Source: a virus. From it: a stretch of DNA of 64,000 nt. The DNA lies in the IMG/VR virus record IMGVR_UViG_3300028844_004047, positions 1 through 64,000 of that record; one strand, given 5' to 3'. Shown here piece by piece: positions 56,284 to 63,914 of this stretch (positions within the stretch are counted from its first letter, which is position 1; each line of letters starts with the position of its first letter). A model generated the notes under the pieces. The model ran no database searches. It was not told where the DNA came from and saw only the letters and a list, made by a program, of their open reading frames with translations. The position numbers were made by a program, and so were the translations under genes.

Positions 56284-56284
56284 T

Positions 56285-57028
56285 ATGTCAGAAGATTTTG
56301 CAACACTAGTATCTAAACTTAATGAAATGTCAGAAGATAATTATCAAAAAGAAGAAGAAGTAACAAAAGAAGTTGTTACTGAATCTGCAAATGATATGCG
56401 TGGCATATTAGACAAGTTTAATACAGTTACAGAATCTAACATATTAGCACAAAAAGGCAATGTCAAAATGGTAATGACTGAAAGTCATACAGACCATTTT
56501 AACGTTGATGTTATGATCGATGATGATGTTGTTGCTAGTGGTCAATATGACAGACTAGATAATGCATATACAATCGATAGCGATGACTTTACTAGTGCTG
56601 ACGAAGTATTAGAAGCATTCGCACAAACGGCACATGAAGAAGGCAAAGAGTTTAAAGAATCAGAAGTTGTAGCAGAAGCAACACCTGATGAAGCCTATGT
56701 TCATAATATGTTTGAAAAAGCATCAGCAATGATTAATTCATTGGAAAAAGTATTTAGACAAGATGGTTTAATGATGAAGAAGATTGATGCTATTGGTGGT
56801 GACACTAGTTGTTGCAATCGTATAGCAGAAGCTCTGTCAGATGCATATGAATCATTAGAAGATGGTCACTATGATGCAATGGCACATATTCATAACGAAA
56901 GTAAATTAAAAGCAGAACTAGAGGCGGCTTTAAATGAAGAGCCTGTAGAAGAAGAAAAGAAAAACTGCGGTTGCGGACAAGATCCGTGTGTAACATACGG
57001 TGAGGAAAAAAGCAATGAAAGTGAATGA
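56285..57028 (+). CDS. Acidic late protein with C-terminal Cys cluster, 247 aa
   Basis: ATG at 56285, 1 nt after the previous stop; earlier in-frame starts lie inside that gene. Acidic, with DHFNVDVMIDDDVVASGQYDR (split: residues 64-84) and helix DEAYVHNMFEKASAMINSLE. Shares the ..KSADY/SAMINS helix style with its neighbours. Ends with KNCGCGQDPCVTYG, a Cys cluster. Overlaps the next gene by 14 nt. Probably part of the head core. Confidence 0.64.
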   Translation: MSEDFATLVSKLNEMSEDNYQKEEEVTKEVVTESANDMRGILDKFNTVTESNILAQKGNVKMVMTESHTDHFNVDVMIDDDVVASGQYDRLDNAYTIDSDDFTSADEVLEAFAQTAHEEGKEFKESEVVAEATPDEAYVHNMFEKASAMINSLEKVFRQDGLMMKKIDAIGGDTSCCNRIAEALSDAYESLEDGHYDAMAHIHNESKLKAELEAALNEEPVEEEKKNCGCGQDPCVTYGEEKSNESE

Positions 57029-59072
57029 TATCAATTCTAATAAATTAGAATCTCGTAAATTTTATAGTGAAGAAGAACTAGCAGAATTATTTGGTATAGG
57101 TAAAAAAGAAACACCTGTTAAACAAAGTGATGCTTTTAAAGTTTTACAAAATATTGAAATGAGAAAATCAGGAACACATCCTGTAAAATTCAGTGATGGT
57201 TACACAGTTGATATTGATCCAATAATTGCAAAAAAAATTAATGCCTGGGTAGCAAAAAGAGATAAGAAAGATCAAGCAGGTGCAGAAGGTTTAGTACGCA
57301 GTTGGGAAGGCTTTCAAAAGATTGCTAAAGTATTAGGTATACAAGATAAACTTCCAGTTCCAAGAACTGTTGAAGATACCAATGAATCAGAAAAGCGTTG
57401 GAAACAAACTAGTATGTCTCCAGCAGAAGCAGAAAAAGAATACGGTAAAGAAAACGTAAAAGTTAAAAAAGGTGCATTGCGTAATGGCGATGACATGGTA
57501 GAAGTATTTGTTGAAGATACAAACGAAGAATTAAATGCTATTTTATCATTAGCAGGTATTAGCACAATGACACCAGTACAGGCGATTGTTGCAGAATCTA
57601 AAGAAGAAGTAACAGAAATGAACAAGTATGGTATTTCGGCTGTACATAAAGGCGGAAAGTTTTATGCATTTAGACATGGTAAAATGGTCGGTGGACCTTT
57701 TGATACTATGCAAGAGTTACAAGACTTCCAACTAAAAAGTATTGAAAACGAATCATATGATATGACACCAGGTGGTCAAGTTGAGTATGAATTTACAAAA
57801 GCAGATTTCCTTGCTAACGAAGATGAGAATATGCATACTGAAAATGCAATGGAACTTGTAGCAAAGTTTGGTACTGAAGAAGAAATTAAACGCATGGAAA
57901 TGATTATGACTGCACACAATACACGTGGTCACATTGAGCCTGCTGAACAAGAAGAACGTGATAGTTATGTTAGAAAATACTATCCAATGTTAGAAGATAC
58001 TGTAGAAGAAGTAGCAAGTCCAGAAGAACAAGCACAGCCAAGCAGTGTTGCTATGGACACATTAAGATTGATTGTTACTAACAAACAAAATATGCCAGTT
58101 AAGTTTGCAGATGGTCAAATGAAAGTTGACTTATATACTGCAAGTGCTATTACACAAGTATATGATAAAGTTAACGACGCTAATAAACAAAAGATGCTTA
58201 ATATGTTAGGTACTAAAGAAGGTATGGTTAAATTAACTAACCTTGTGTTTGGTATGCTAAACAAAAAAGAAAGCATTGGTGAAGGACTAGAACAAGATTT
58301 AGTTGATATGTACAAAGGCGATGGCGAAGCAGGTCTTGCCGATTATATTATCACACACTTAGGTGTAGATGAAAAACAATTTGAAAAAGAATTTGAAAAA
58401 GCCGGAAATGCAATGAAGTTTATTAAAAACTTCGTAGCAAAACAAAATGAAGGTAAGAGTCCACATAAAAAAGGTACTGCAAAGTATAAGAAGCATATGG
58501 CGGCAATGCACGCCGAAAGTTTAGAAATTTCCGAAGATGCATACAATCGTATTGAAGCATTTAGAGATAGCAGATTACAAGAACTATCATCTACAGAATC
58601 AGATGAGGTTAAAGGAATATTAGAAGACTTTGAAAAAGACGAAGTTAAAATAATATTAGACAAACATGATGTTAAAAGTATAGACGATATAGAACTTGGT
58701 TCTGAAGTTTATGAAGAATTATTTGCATATTATATGGATTCAGGTGAAATGCCATACGGTGTAATGAAAGCCAGAACTGGTATGCCAGATGAATGGATTG
58801 CAGATAGATTAGACGATTTAGGTCTTTTAGAGCAAAACATTGAAAGCAATAACGTATTTAATAATTTACAAGATGTAAAAAGAACAAGTGAAGGTGAAGA
58901 GAACATGGCACAAGCAAAGGCTATGAGAGGTTCACAGTTTACAGATAAACAAATTAAAATGGCATTTGGTATTTTAAACGATCCAAAGTTTAAAGGTGGT
59001 AACTATAGTGGAGCAGTTGAAGTTATTAACAAAGTTGCACCAGGTTTAGCAGATCATCCATCAGTAGAGTGA
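57015..59072 (+). CDS. Large acidic multi-domain late protein, N-terminal part of frameshifted gene
   Basis: ATG at 57015, overlapping the previous gene; 685 codons to a TGA at 59070. Two copies of a domain that starts HPVKFSDGYTVDID (near 53) or MPVKFADGQMKVDL (near 355), a GGKFYAFRHGKMVGGPFDTM domain near 216, and GKSPHKKGTAKYKKHMAAMHAES near 490 (split). Many Glu-rich linkers contain [LI]-x-E sites. Composition suggests a prohead core or internal protein processed by the prohead protease. Coding continues in the +1 frame past the stop. Confidence 0.68.
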   Translation: MKVNDINSNKLESRKFYSEEELAELFGIGKKETPVKQSDAFKVLQNIEMRKSGTHPVKFSDGYTVDIDPIIAKKINAWVAKRDKKDQAGAEGLVRSWEGFQKIAKVLGIQDKLPVPRTVEDTNESEKRWKQTSMSPAEAEKEYGKENVKVKKGALRNGDDMVEVFVEDTNEELNAILSLAGISTMTPVQAIVAESKEEVTEMNKYGISAVHKGGKFYAFRHGKMVGGPFDTMQELQDFQLKSIENESYDMTPGGQVEYEFTKADFLANEDENMHTENAMELVAKFGTEEEIKRMEMIMTAHNTRGHIEPAEQEERDSYVRKYYPMLEDTVEEVASPEEQAQPSSVAMDTLRLIVTNKQNMPVKFADGQMKVDLYTASAITQVYDKVNDANKQKMLNMLGTKEGMVKLTNLVFGMLNKKESIGEGLEQDLVDMYKGDGEAGLADYIITHLGVDEKQFEKEFEKAGNAMKFIKNFVAKQNEGKSPHKKGTAKYKKHMAAMHAESLEISEDAYNRIEAFRDSRLQELSSTESDEVKGILEDFEKDEVKIILDKHDVKSIDDIELGSEVYEELFAYYMDSGEMPYGVMKARTGMPDEWIADRLDDLGLLEQNIESNNVFNNLQDVKRTSEGEENMAQAKAMRGSQFTDKQIKMAFGILNDPKFKGGNYSGAVEVINKVAPGLADHPSVE

Positions 59073-59775
59073 ATGCTGTGATGCTCCATTAGACAATTAT
59101 CAAAACGAATTAGGTATTTGTAGTGATTGTGGAGAACACGCCGGTGCTCATAATGTTGATGAATCAGTTGATATCAATACAGGAAAACCAGTACCTAAAA
59201 CTAATTTTATGGGCGTTAATGTAAGAAGTAAAGAAGATAGAATTAGAGATAAAGAAACACAAATTGCACTAGCAAAACGTAACGCACCTAAAAGTGGATT
59301 GAAAGCAAAAGATGTTCCACAGTTAGAAAAAGAACTTGCTGATCTTAAAAATGAAGGGTATGCAAGATTACCTGATATGCCTGAGAAGTATGTAGCAAGA
59401 GATGGACTAGAAGGTCCTATTATGACACGTTCAGGTAAAGTTGTTTACTACGATAACGTAGAAGGCAAATACTATGATCCAGACACAGATATGTATTTGA
59501 CATACGATGAATGGAAAGCATATGATTTCATAGGCTGGCAATTACCAATTAAACAAGAAGACGAAGTTATGGAAGAAAAATTAACTGTAACAATGGCAGA
59601 CATGAAGTTAAACACTAAAGCATATCAAAATCTTTTAAAAGGCGACGAAAAGTATATTGCTGATAAAGAATTGATGAAACACATTTTAGCAAATGGCGGT
59701 AGAGAAAAATTAGCCGCAAGTTGCAATTATGAAAGTGCTGAATTAGACCGTTTAAAGCATCTGTCAGGATTGTAA
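59068..59775 (+). CDS. Continuation in +1 frame: zinc-ribbon-like late protein
   Basis: The frame is open from 59068 with ECCDAPLDNYQNELGICSDCGE (Cys pairs of a zinc ribbon, split over the first 25 codons) but has no start codon before an ATG at 59209. It therefore looks joined to the preceding gene by a 1-nt or 4-nt indel or by +1 recoding at GAG-TGA-A. Later residues include a helix-rich basic part and DEWKAYDFIGWQLPIKQED. If translation starts at 59209 the product has 188 residues. Confidence 0.6.
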   Translation, partial: SECCDAPLDNYQNELGICSDCGEHAGAHNVDESVDINTGKPVPKTNFMGVNVRSKEDRIRDKETQIALAKRNAPKSGLKAKDVPQLEKELADLKNEGYARLPDMPEKYVARDGLEGPIMTRSGKVVYYDNVEGKYYDPDTDMYLTYDEWKAYDFIGWQLPIKQEDEVMEEKLTVTMADMKLNTKAYQNLLKGDEKYIADKELMKHILANGGREKLAASCNYESAELDRLKHLSGL

Positions 59776-59779
59776 TAGA

Positions 59780-59974
59780 ATGTCCTTTAAGGACACAAAC
59801 TACGCCGCCTTAGATTATTGTCAAAATTGCGGACATGGATCACATTGCGGAGGTTCTTTATGGAAAGAAGTAATAGACTATCCGTCCGAACAACCAAAAG
59901 AATACAGACAAATAGAAGTTTGTAAACATTGTAGATGTAAAAAATGCTTAACGAACGACAACAAAGTATCTTAA
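59780..59974 (+). CDS. Small zinc-binding protein, 64 aa
   Basis: CQNCGHGSHCGG and CKHCRCKKC give seven Cys and two His, enough for one or two zinc sites. Starts 4 nt after the previous stop. The end overlaps the following oxygenase gene by 31 nt. Confidence 0.66.
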   Translation: MSFKDTNYAALDYCQNCGHGSHCGGSLWKEVIDYPSEQPKEYRQIEVCKHCRCKKCLTNDNKVS

Positions 59975-60441
59975 ACAAAACTTCTCCTACACTCATCATT
60001 AAAAATTTTATATCTGAACCAGAACAGATACACTTACTAAACATACACAAAGATAGACCAGATTCTGAAAAAGTATTTAAGAATACAGGTCCTATTGCTA
60101 GTAAGTTACCACATAAAGACGACGGACACTTCCAAAATATAATGAGTAGAGTTGAAGACGTACTTCGTACAAAAGTAAAACCATTCGGTGGTAATTACTT
60201 CACTGTACGACATCCACATATACTACACAATGATGTACCACACGACCATAATATTATACCTGGTAAGTGTATAGTATTACCATTGGAAAAAGTATATACA
60301 AAATATCAATTTCCTATGTTAGATGACGCACAGTTTTATATCTTTGATCAAATGTATTTTGATCGTCCAGTTAAACATATGAAGATGTTTATAACTTACA
60401 TGAAGACAATAGACTACCTGACACAAAAACAGGACATATGA
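59944..60441 (+). CDS. 2OG-Fe(II) oxygenase-like, N-terminal part of split gene
   Basis: TLIIKNFISEPE (start of many dioxygenases), then LHNDVPHDHNIIPGKCIVLPLE (about 99-120), giving the first iron ligands. After about residue 143 (FDRPVK) the frame loses family resemblance, while the -1 frame continues with sensible sequence (TYEDVYNLHEDNRLPD) into the C-terminal half. One extra A in the AAA at 60373-60375 would restore a single gene to 60602. Confidence 0.7.
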   Translation: MLNERQQSILNKTSPTLIIKNFISEPEQIHLLNIHKDRPDSEKVFKNTGPIASKLPHKDDGHFQNIMSRVEDVLRTKVKPFGGNYFTVRHPHILHNDVPHDHNIIPGKCIVLPLEKVYTKYQFPMLDDAQFYIFDQMYFDRPVKHMKMFITYMKTIDYLTQKQDI

Positions 60442-60602
60442 AAGATGAGTGGCTAGAAGGATTTAGTGTTGAATCTGCTTGTAATTGGGTACCAGGTGAT
60501 GCTATTATATTTGATTGTGCTAGACTACATTGTGCTAGTAACTTTATGGATAATGGTATAGAAGAAAAAACCGGATTAAGTATCTTTACGGAGTATGCAT
60601 AA
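60438..60602 (+). CDS. 2OG-Fe(II) oxygenase-like, C-terminal part of split gene
   Basis: 54 codons from the ATG at 60438, which overlaps the preceding stop as ATGA. Encodes NWVPGDAIIFDCARLHCASNF, i.e. the distal His strand of the same enzyme (split here as NWVPGDAII and LHCASNF). The in-frame sequence is open back to about 60375, so the true join is probably upstream of this ATG. As annotated, two coupled half-proteins are also possible. Confidence 0.62.
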   Translation: MKDEWLEGFSVESACNWVPGDAIIFDCARLHCASNFMDNGIEEKTGLSIFTEYA

Positions 60603-61312
60603 TGATATTCACGTTTGGAGATAGTTGGACTGCAAAATGGCAAAGTTATAAACCATGGCCCGCACTATTAGATAAACCAAGTAAAAACTTCGCCGCGGCT
60701 GGTTCTAGTAATAAACAAATACTTGACCAAGTATGCGAAGCAAGTTTAGATTATCCAGACGAAGACGTAGAAGCAATTATAGTTGCATTTACAAGTATCA
60801 ATAGAATGACTGTTAATATTAGTGTTAACAGTGAATTGTGTATATCAGACCATCCAGATCCTTGGTATGCAGATGTACAACAAAGAGTATTTGATGATGG
60901 AGTAACATTAAAAAATGTTATGGAATATTCATTATACAACTTTCACGCAATTGAATGCGTGGCAAAACAAACTTGGGATTGTGACGTGTATTTTATACCT
61001 GTCTTTGAAGATGACGATTATTGGAGGAAACAAGAACCTTTTTTACAATACAGCCTAATAAACTTATTGCACTTTGAAGAAAAGCAAAAGTATTTCATGT
61101 ATAACTGTCCTGTGTATGAATTAGGGTATATGCAAGATCCTAATGAACTTGGACAAGCATGGTTAGATAAGAACTGTGATAGTAATTGGCGTAAAGCACA
61201 CTTTGAAAGAAGTGATTATACTTTAAATAGTAACTTATTTGACAATACACAACACCCTAATCAACGAGGACACGAGATACTAGCAAATTATTTTAATAAA
61301 GTTTTGAGCTAA
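60602..61312 (+). CDS. SGNH/GDSL-type hydrolase, 236 aa
   Basis: FTFGDSWT at 3-10 carries the block I GDS Ser; HPNQRGHEILANYF near the C-terminus carries the catalytic His with its Asp (DNTQHPNQRGH). Such enzymes are esterases or lipases that deacylate sugars. Shares one base with the previous stop. Could edit host surface glycans or virion sugars. Confidence 0.75.
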   Translation: MIFTFGDSWTAKWQSYKPWPALLDKPSKNFAAAGSSNKQILDQVCEASLDYPDEDVEAIIVAFTSINRMTVNISVNSELCISDHPDPWYADVQQRVFDDGVTLKNVMEYSLYNFHAIECVAKQTWDCDVYFIPVFEDDDYWRKQEPFLQYSLINLLHFEEKQKYFMYNCPVYELGYMQDPNELGQAWLDKNCDSNWRKAHFERSDYTLNSNLFDNTQHPNQRGHEILANYFNKVLS

Positions 61313-61315
61313 ATA
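61308..61315 (+). promoter_or_regulatory. Late promoter GCTAAATA with leaderless geometry
   Basis: Overlaps the stop of the hydrolase gene and lies exactly 5 nt (CTAAT) before the ATG at 61321. Confidence 0.58.
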
Positions 61316-61320
61316 CTAAT

Positions 61321-61896
61321 ATGAAATACAAAGATATATTACCAGTCAACGAAGGTGTACAATATCACCAAACAAATAAGATCCCGCTTCACGAATCAAT
61401 TTTTCGTTTAGGCAGTGACGAATACTTTCAAATGTTTAGAGATGCAAGGAAACTATATGCAGAAGGTAAGTTAAAAGACTTACATCCATATGATGAAGAA
61501 ATACTTCGCGATACATTGCTTGGAGAGTGGGAACAGTTAAGAGTAGGTAATGTGCCTTTGGATATGATTATCAGCGAAGAGAATCATCAAGCATTCTTAG
61601 AAGCAGAGTATCAAGGCAAAAAAGTAAGTTTAAATAAACCTAAACGTGGTGGCAGTAAAAAGTTTTATGTGTATACAAAAAACAAAAAAGGCAATGTTAT
61701 TAAAGTATCCTTTGGTGCCGACAGCGGTGGCGGAAAATTAGCAGTTAAGTTAAGAGATCCAAAAGCAAGAAAAGCCTTTGCAGATAGACATAATTGTGAT
61801 CAAAAGAACGACAAAACTAAAGCAGGTTATTGGAGTTGCCGTTTACCACGTTATGCAAAAAGTTTAGGATTAAGTGGTGGCGGAACTTGGTGGTAA
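61321..61896 (+). CDS. Conserved-type late protein with T4-like N-terminal signal, 191 aa
   Basis: MKYKDILPVNEG may be a targeting leader (VNE at 9-11). The body has a helical middle (LRDTLLGEWEQLRVG) and a distinctive C-terminal domain: KKFYVYTKNKKGNVIKVSFG, KLRDPKARKAFADRHNC and GYWSCRLPRYAK, with two Cys, ending SGGGTWW. This C-terminal domain is widespread in T4-like marine phages; role unknown, probably virion. Confidence 0.72.
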   Translation: MKYKDILPVNEGVQYHQTNKIPLHESIFRLGSDEYFQMFRDARKLYAEGKLKDLHPYDEEILRDTLLGEWEQLRVGNVPLDMIISEENHQAFLEAEYQGKKVSLNKPKRGGSKKFYVYTKNKKGNVIKVSFGADSGGGKLAVKLRDPKARKAFADRHNCDQKNDKTKAGYWSCRLPRYAKSLGLSGGGTWW

Positions 61897-62164
61897 TGCT
61901 TTTCCTTTTGTAGAGGAAAACCTTTCAAAAAATAGACGAATTAGAATGTTCCCAGAAACTGTTTGGGAAGAAGATTTAGTGTGGCACAGAGATGCTGAAG
62001 ACCGTACTATTAAAGTTATTAGTAGCAATGGTTGGAAATTGCAAATGGACAATGAACTGCCTAAGGACTTAATAATAGGCGAATCGCATTTTATTCCTAA
62101 AAAAGAGTATCATAGGGTAATCAAAGGCGAAGGTGAATTGATTGTAGAAATAGTATCTGATTAA
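61874..62164 (+). CDS. Cupin-like small protein, 96 aa
   Basis: Starts with GTG at 61874 inside the previous gene; the first in-frame ATG (61946) would remove LGGNAFPFVEENLSKNRRIR, so GTG is preferred. VWHRDAEDRTIKVI and SHFIPKKEYHRVIKGEGEL have the His/Asp/Glu spacing of a cupin barrel. Function unknown. Confidence 0.62.
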   Translation: MVAELGGNAFPFVEENLSKNRRIRMFPETVWEEDLVWHRDAEDRTIKVISSNGWKLQMDNELPKDLIIGESHFIPKKEYHRVIKGEGELIVEIVSD

Positions 62165-62172
62165 GATAAATA
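62165..62172 (+). promoter_or_regulatory. Late promoter GATAAATA
   Basis: 22 nt before the ATG at 62195, with TATAGGAATA between. Confidence 0.7.
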
Positions 62173-62194
62173 GTTTATATTATAGGAATACACA

Positions 62195-63259
62195 ATGAGA
62201 GCAAGACAGTTTTTAAAAGAATATACAGATTTAAGTACTGCTAAAGCAGAAATACTTAAAAGTATCAATGCCATTGACCCGGACACAAAAGATGAAGATG
62301 CCCGTGCAAAAGCAGAAAAAGTATTAGATAAGATTTACACTGTTCTTAATAAAAACTCAGTGCTAGACAGATTCACATCAGTACTACCATCCATACTTAA
62401 AGATGAATACAACGATACGCAGATAATGAAAATTGCCGGTGAAATTGCGAAGGCGCCATTATCCTATGCTGAAAAAATGAAGTTCACAGAAAATCTAGCA
62501 AGTAATAAAGTAATCAATGCCAAAGTATTAGTAACACCAGGTACATATACTATTGATAAATTATGTTATGATAGTTCACTTAACAAAGAAGTATTTTTAC
62601 ATTTAAGAAGTTACGGTGTTGGACAACAAATGAAAGGTCCAATGGAACACGCATTGGCAATTTTAAGTTCAGGTATTAGTATTAAAGGTAAAGGTGATGT
62701 TACAGTAGGTACTACTCCTGTAGAAGTTAAAGCGGCAATTGGTGAGAAAAAAGGTTCAGGCGGTGGACGTTTTGGTGAAGCCGGTGAAGTTCCAGGTAGA
62801 GAGGCTATGATTGCCATCATACAATCATACGAATGGTTAGCAGGTCCTGTTAATGAATACCTAGAAGGACAAGCAAGTCTAAACGTTGAGAATTTTACAA
62901 AAATTGTTAATGCCACAGGTGCAGAACCGAGTGAACGTAAAAAACTTGGTGATGAGATATTTGGCAAAATCTTCCCAGGCAAGTCAGGACAAATTGTTTC
63001 AGTATTCCAAAATAAAAACGCAGACCCCAATGAAGTTAGAAAAGCATATATCAAAGCAAACTTTGATTGGTACAAAGATTCAGACATGGGCGGTGCTTGG
63101 CAAGTACTAGTAGGAATTAGTATGGCAGATAACTCCGTGGGAGTTATGAAGGATTCTAGCGATTTCGATAAAGTTGCTACTGCTAAAAAGAACCCAGCAA
63201 TCATTACCACTGGTAAACCAATGGAAATGTTATTCCAATTTAATCCAAAATTATCATAA
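62195..63259 (+). CDS. Late protein with targeting-like N-terminus and PD-(D/E)XK-like core, 354 aa
   Basis: MRARQFLKEYTD contains LKE at 7-9. Residues 1-130 are helical. At about 147-190, GPMEHALAIL, KGKGDVTVG and PVEVKAAIG give Glu, Asp and ExK in the order of the PD-(D/E)XK nuclease fold. The C-terminal third is alpha/beta. A nuclease packaged in the head and injected with DNA would fit, but this is inference. Ends just before a sigma70-type promoter. Confidence 0.65.
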   Translation: MRARQFLKEYTDLSTAKAEILKSINAIDPDTKDEDARAKAEKVLDKIYTVLNKNSVLDRFTSVLPSILKDEYNDTQIMKIAGEIAKAPLSYAEKMKFTENLASNKVINAKVLVTPGTYTIDKLCYDSSLNKEVFLHLRSYGVGQQMKGPMEHALAILSSGISIKGKGDVTVGTTPVEVKAAIGEKKGSGGGRFGEAGEVPGREAMIAIIQSYEWLAGPVNEYLEGQASLNVENFTKIVNATGAEPSERKKLGDEIFGKIFPGKSGQIVSVFQNKNADPNEVRKAYIKANFDWYKDSDMGGAWQVLVGISMADNSVGVMKDSSDFDKVATAKKNPAIITTGKPMEMLFQFNPKLS

Positions 63260-63266
63260 TTATAGG

Positions 63267-63295
63267 TTGACAACCAGTCAACAATATTGTATTAT
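63267..63295 (+). promoter_or_regulatory. Sigma70-type promoter with overlapping inverted repeat
   Basis: TTGACA at 63267-63272, 17 nt, TATTAT at 63290-63295. GTTGAC at 63266-63271 and GTCAAC at 63277-63282 form a perfect 6-bp inverted repeat over the -35 box, a possible operator. Confidence 0.8.
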
Positions 63296-63338
63296 AGTAA
63301 CAATATATCAATAATATCCAACGGATAAAGGAGTTCAA

Positions 63339-63617
63339 ATGAGTGCAGATAAAGTATTCAATCCTGAAGAAAAAGCAAAATTGACTCAGGTAATTAATGA
63401 AGGCATTAGTGTAATGCAAGAAGTTGAAGATCTAAACGAAGGTCTTTCGGATACTGTTAAAGCGATTGCAGAAGAAATGCAAATCAAACCAGCAGTATTA
63501 AAAAAAGCAATCAGAACAGCCCACAAAGGAAACTTTCAAGAGAATGCAGATGACTATGGTAGCATGGAGAATATCCTTGCAACAGTAGGAAAAATTGGCA
63601 CCACTGGATCTAACTAG
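63339..63617 (+). CDS. dsbA: DsbA-like double-stranded DNA-binding protein
   Basis: 92 residues, helical, with DTVKAIAEEMQIKPAVLKKAIRTAHKGNF (split: residues 38-66) matching the phage DsbA pattern, a small protein that binds near late promoters in T4. AAGGAG 7 nt before the ATG. Early promoter would allow it to act before late transcription. Confidence 0.8.
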   Translation: MSADKVFNPEEKAKLTQVINEGISVMQEVEDLNEGLSDTVKAIAEEMQIKPAVLKKAIRTAHKGNFQENADDYGSMENILATVGKIGTTGSN

Positions 63618-63898
63618 TGGAAAAGATTAAAGCATTTTGGGTAAATTCATACAAAAGCGATAAAACGGCTTTTGGATTTGAATTAGTAAGTTTTGTGTTT
63701 ACAGTTGGCGCAAGTTTAACTTTGGCTTTTAATGCCAGAGATCCTAATATGCTAATTGTATATCCTGGATTTTTCGTTGGATCATTAACACAATGTTATG
63801 CAAGTGTTCGCAGAGGAGCGGCTTGGGTAACAGTATTAACATTCTACTTTAGTTGTGTAAACGTATTTGGATACGGTATCGCGGCAGGGTGGTGGTAA
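63617..63898 (+). CDS. Membrane protein with three helices, 93 aa
   Basis: Starts with GTG overlapping the dsbA stop (TAGTGG). Hydrophobic segments at about 21-38, 46-62 and 68-90. No family motif; small polytopic proteins like this occur in many T4-like marine phages. Confidence 0.65.
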   Translation: MEKIKAFWVNSYKSDKTAFGFELVSFVFTVGASLTLAFNARDPNMLIVYPGFFVGSLTQCYASVRRGAAWVTVLTFYFSCVNVFGYGIAAGWW

Positions 63899-63914
63899 CA
63901 AATAGAGGACATTT

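Noticed and set aside
60370-60380. GTTAAAC as a coronavirus-like slippery site in the split oxygenase
   Set aside because: In the zero frame the codons are GTT AAA CAT, so the heptamer is out of register, and a slip before 60372 meets a stop. A one-base indel explains it better.
62611-63273. 220-codon minus-strand ORF opposite the 62195 gene
   Set aside because: Mirror of a well-supported late gene; it ends in the dsbA promoter and has no expression signals.
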